A stretch of DNA of 64,000 bases from Aquimarina sp. BL5 (GTDB lineage Bacteria; Bacteroidota; Bacteroidia; Flavobacteriales; Flavobacteriaceae), in assembly GCF_003443675.1 (NCBI RefSeq), contig NZ_CP031963.1, forward strand, positions 868,001-932,000. The letters are read 5' to 3'. The notes below the pieces were generated by a model, which saw only the letters and a program-made list of their open reading frames with translations, was not told the DNA's origin and did no database searches. Numbering within the stretch: the stretch's first letter is position 1; each line of letters starts with the position of its first letter. Positions 63,022 through 64,000 of this stretch are shown in pieces. A program made the translations under genes and the position numbers.

Positions 63022-63057
63022 TCAATAACCGAACTCTTCTATAACCAGTTGCTAATT

Positions 63058-64000
63058 TTACTTTACTAAGTCTATAATCAAAGCGGTATTCTTAGATAAA
63101 TTTACGCTTTGAAGGTTTTGTAGTTTTTTCCCAGTTAGGATATCTTTTCCTTTGGTATAACCTTCTAACGAATTATTAAAGCGTTCCAGATCAAAATTTG
63201 GATAGTCTTTATCACTATTATTAATAATGATCATAGTATTCTCCATATCTGTATATCTAAAATACACATAAACATTATCCACCGGTTGATAGTGTGTAAG
63301 CTTTCCTTCGTGAATGGATTTTGCGTTTTTTCTCCAGTTTAGGATTGTTTTTACATAATTAAAAACATCGTTTTCTTCTTTTGTTCTTCCGGATTCTGTA
63401 AAAGCATTTCGGCTATCTTCTTGCCACCCACCAGGGAAATCCTGTCTTACTTTGCCATCGGGTCTTTTGTTCTTCATTAAAATTTCATCCCCATAGTAAA
63501 TTTGAGGGATTCCTCTGGTAGTCAAGGTAAACACCATACTTAATTTTAATTTTTCGACATCTTTATCTAATAAAGCTAGTAAACGATCTACATCATGATT
63601 TCCATTAAAGACCTTATTATTTCCTGGATTTCCGTATACAAAATCCTCTGCCAATGTTTTATAAACCTCTTCTATATTACCATCTTTTCCAAAGGCTCTT
63701 ATTAAAGAATAATACAACGCATAATCACTTATACTATTAACATTAGAGGTATATCCATCTTTATTTGCTTTATCATTATTCCAATAGGACAAATATGAGG
63801 CTCTTTCTGCCCAGGTTTCTGCCACCATATAAAAATCAGGATATTCTTGTGTAAGTGTTTTCATCCATCTGGACATTGCATGTTTATCTGGGTAAGGATA
63901 CGTGTCTAAACGAATTCCATCTATCCCTGAATATTCAACCCACCAAATAGAATTCTGGATCATATAAGTTGCCAAAAATTCATTTTCCAAATTCAGATCG
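63058..64000 (-). CDS. GH13 alpha-amylase-type protein, C-terminal part
   Basis: The frame runs off the right edge; about 313 residues are visible. The TTG at 63988-63990 is not the start, since DLNL precedes it in frame as in family members. Motifs: GIDGIRLDTYPYPDK (nucleophile Asp), FYMVAETWAERA (acid/base Glu) and VFNGNHDVDRLL (transition-state Asp), then a C-terminal beta domain. This matches cyclomaltodextrinase/neopullulanase-type enzymes (GH13, SusA-like), which degrade alpha-glucans. The rest of the gene and its neighbours lie outside the window. Confidence 0.85.
   Translation of the reverse strand, partial: DLNLENEFLATYMIQNSIWWVEYSGIDGIRLDTYPYPDKHAMSRWMKTLTQEYPDFYMVAETWAERASYLSYWNNDKANKDGYTSNVNSISDYALYYSLIRAFGKDGNIEEVYKTLAEDFVYGNPGNNKVFNGNHDVDRLLALLDKDVEKLKLSMVFTLTTRGIPQIYYGDEILMKNKRPDGKVRQDFPGGWQEDSRNAFTESGRTKEENDVFNYVKTILNWRKNAKSIHEGKLTHYQPVDNVYVYFRYTDMENTMIIINNSDKDYPNFDLERFNNSLEGYTKGKDILTGKKLQNLQSVNLSKNTALIIDLVK

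Noticed and set aside
1..64000. tRNA, rRNA or origin of replication
   Set aside because: No cloverleaf-like GC-rich segments, rRNA motifs or DnaA-box clusters were noticed by eye; a covariance search would be needed to exclude small RNAs.

Overview
The window is AT-rich DNA that reads as a chromosome segment of a marine, gliding-type Flavobacteriaceae bacterium (Aquimarina-like; genus is inference). The reasons are: type IX secretion (T9SS) C-terminal sorting domains on five large secreted proteins, a SusC/SusD pair, many TAnnTTTG promoter boxes typical of Bacteroidetes, almost no Shine-Dalgarno sequences at starts, and family-typical proteins such as DUF4834, YfhO, DUF5011 and LpxR-like proteins. 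No tRNA, rRNA, CRISPR or prophage was seen. The only clear mobile element is one complete IS3-family insertion sequence.

Layout. 1-4.0 kb: end of an amidohydrolase, an LRR protein with a T9SS domain, and a secreted Arg/Asn/Ser-rich protein. 4.0-9.6 kb: a minus-strand surface-polysaccharide operon (DUF4834, YfhO, GT4, flippase). 9.7-17 kb: an outer-membrane protein with a long charged tail, a FadR/GntR regulator with tandem palindromic operators at its own start, then SusC and SusD. 17.4-32 kb: mostly housekeeping genes: a GNAT enzyme, a GG-leader six-cysteine peptide, a probable capnine (sulfonolipid) pair, oligopeptidase B, YbaB, OmpA, YegP, threonine aldolase, a metzincin-like protease, prfB with its programmed +1 frameshift, and arsC, whose last codons are replaced by the IS3 element. 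32-37 kb: a DUF5011 lipoprotein, a beta-barrel protein, a 58-residue membrane protein and fumC.

37-53.6 kb is the most distinctive part. A TPR/LuxR regulator is divergent from a secreted glycan-active cluster: a G8/beta-helix protein, a clan GH-A hydrolase and a DUF5060 protein, sharing a C-terminal module, then a cytochrome c/ricin-lectin protein and a GH18 lipoprotein. In the gaps of this cluster, on the opposite strand, lie three paralogous 28-codon genes. Their peptides share a conserved C-terminus (ELPxAxSHAIHR), and two of the three have a nearly identical promoter block. A box from that block recurs, at the same spacing, in front of the glycan cluster. I regard this peptide family plus the TPR regulator as the best candidate for an undescribed system; the functional link is inference.

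53.6-64 kb: a PLP lyase divergent from an Lrp-type regulator across a perfect AT palindrome, an MFS transporter, an LpxR-like protein, holA, a PD-(D/E)xK protein, a GT2, an OmpA lipoprotein, a DUF3108 protein, a small coiled-coil membrane protein and the C-terminal part of a GH13 amylase running off the right edge.
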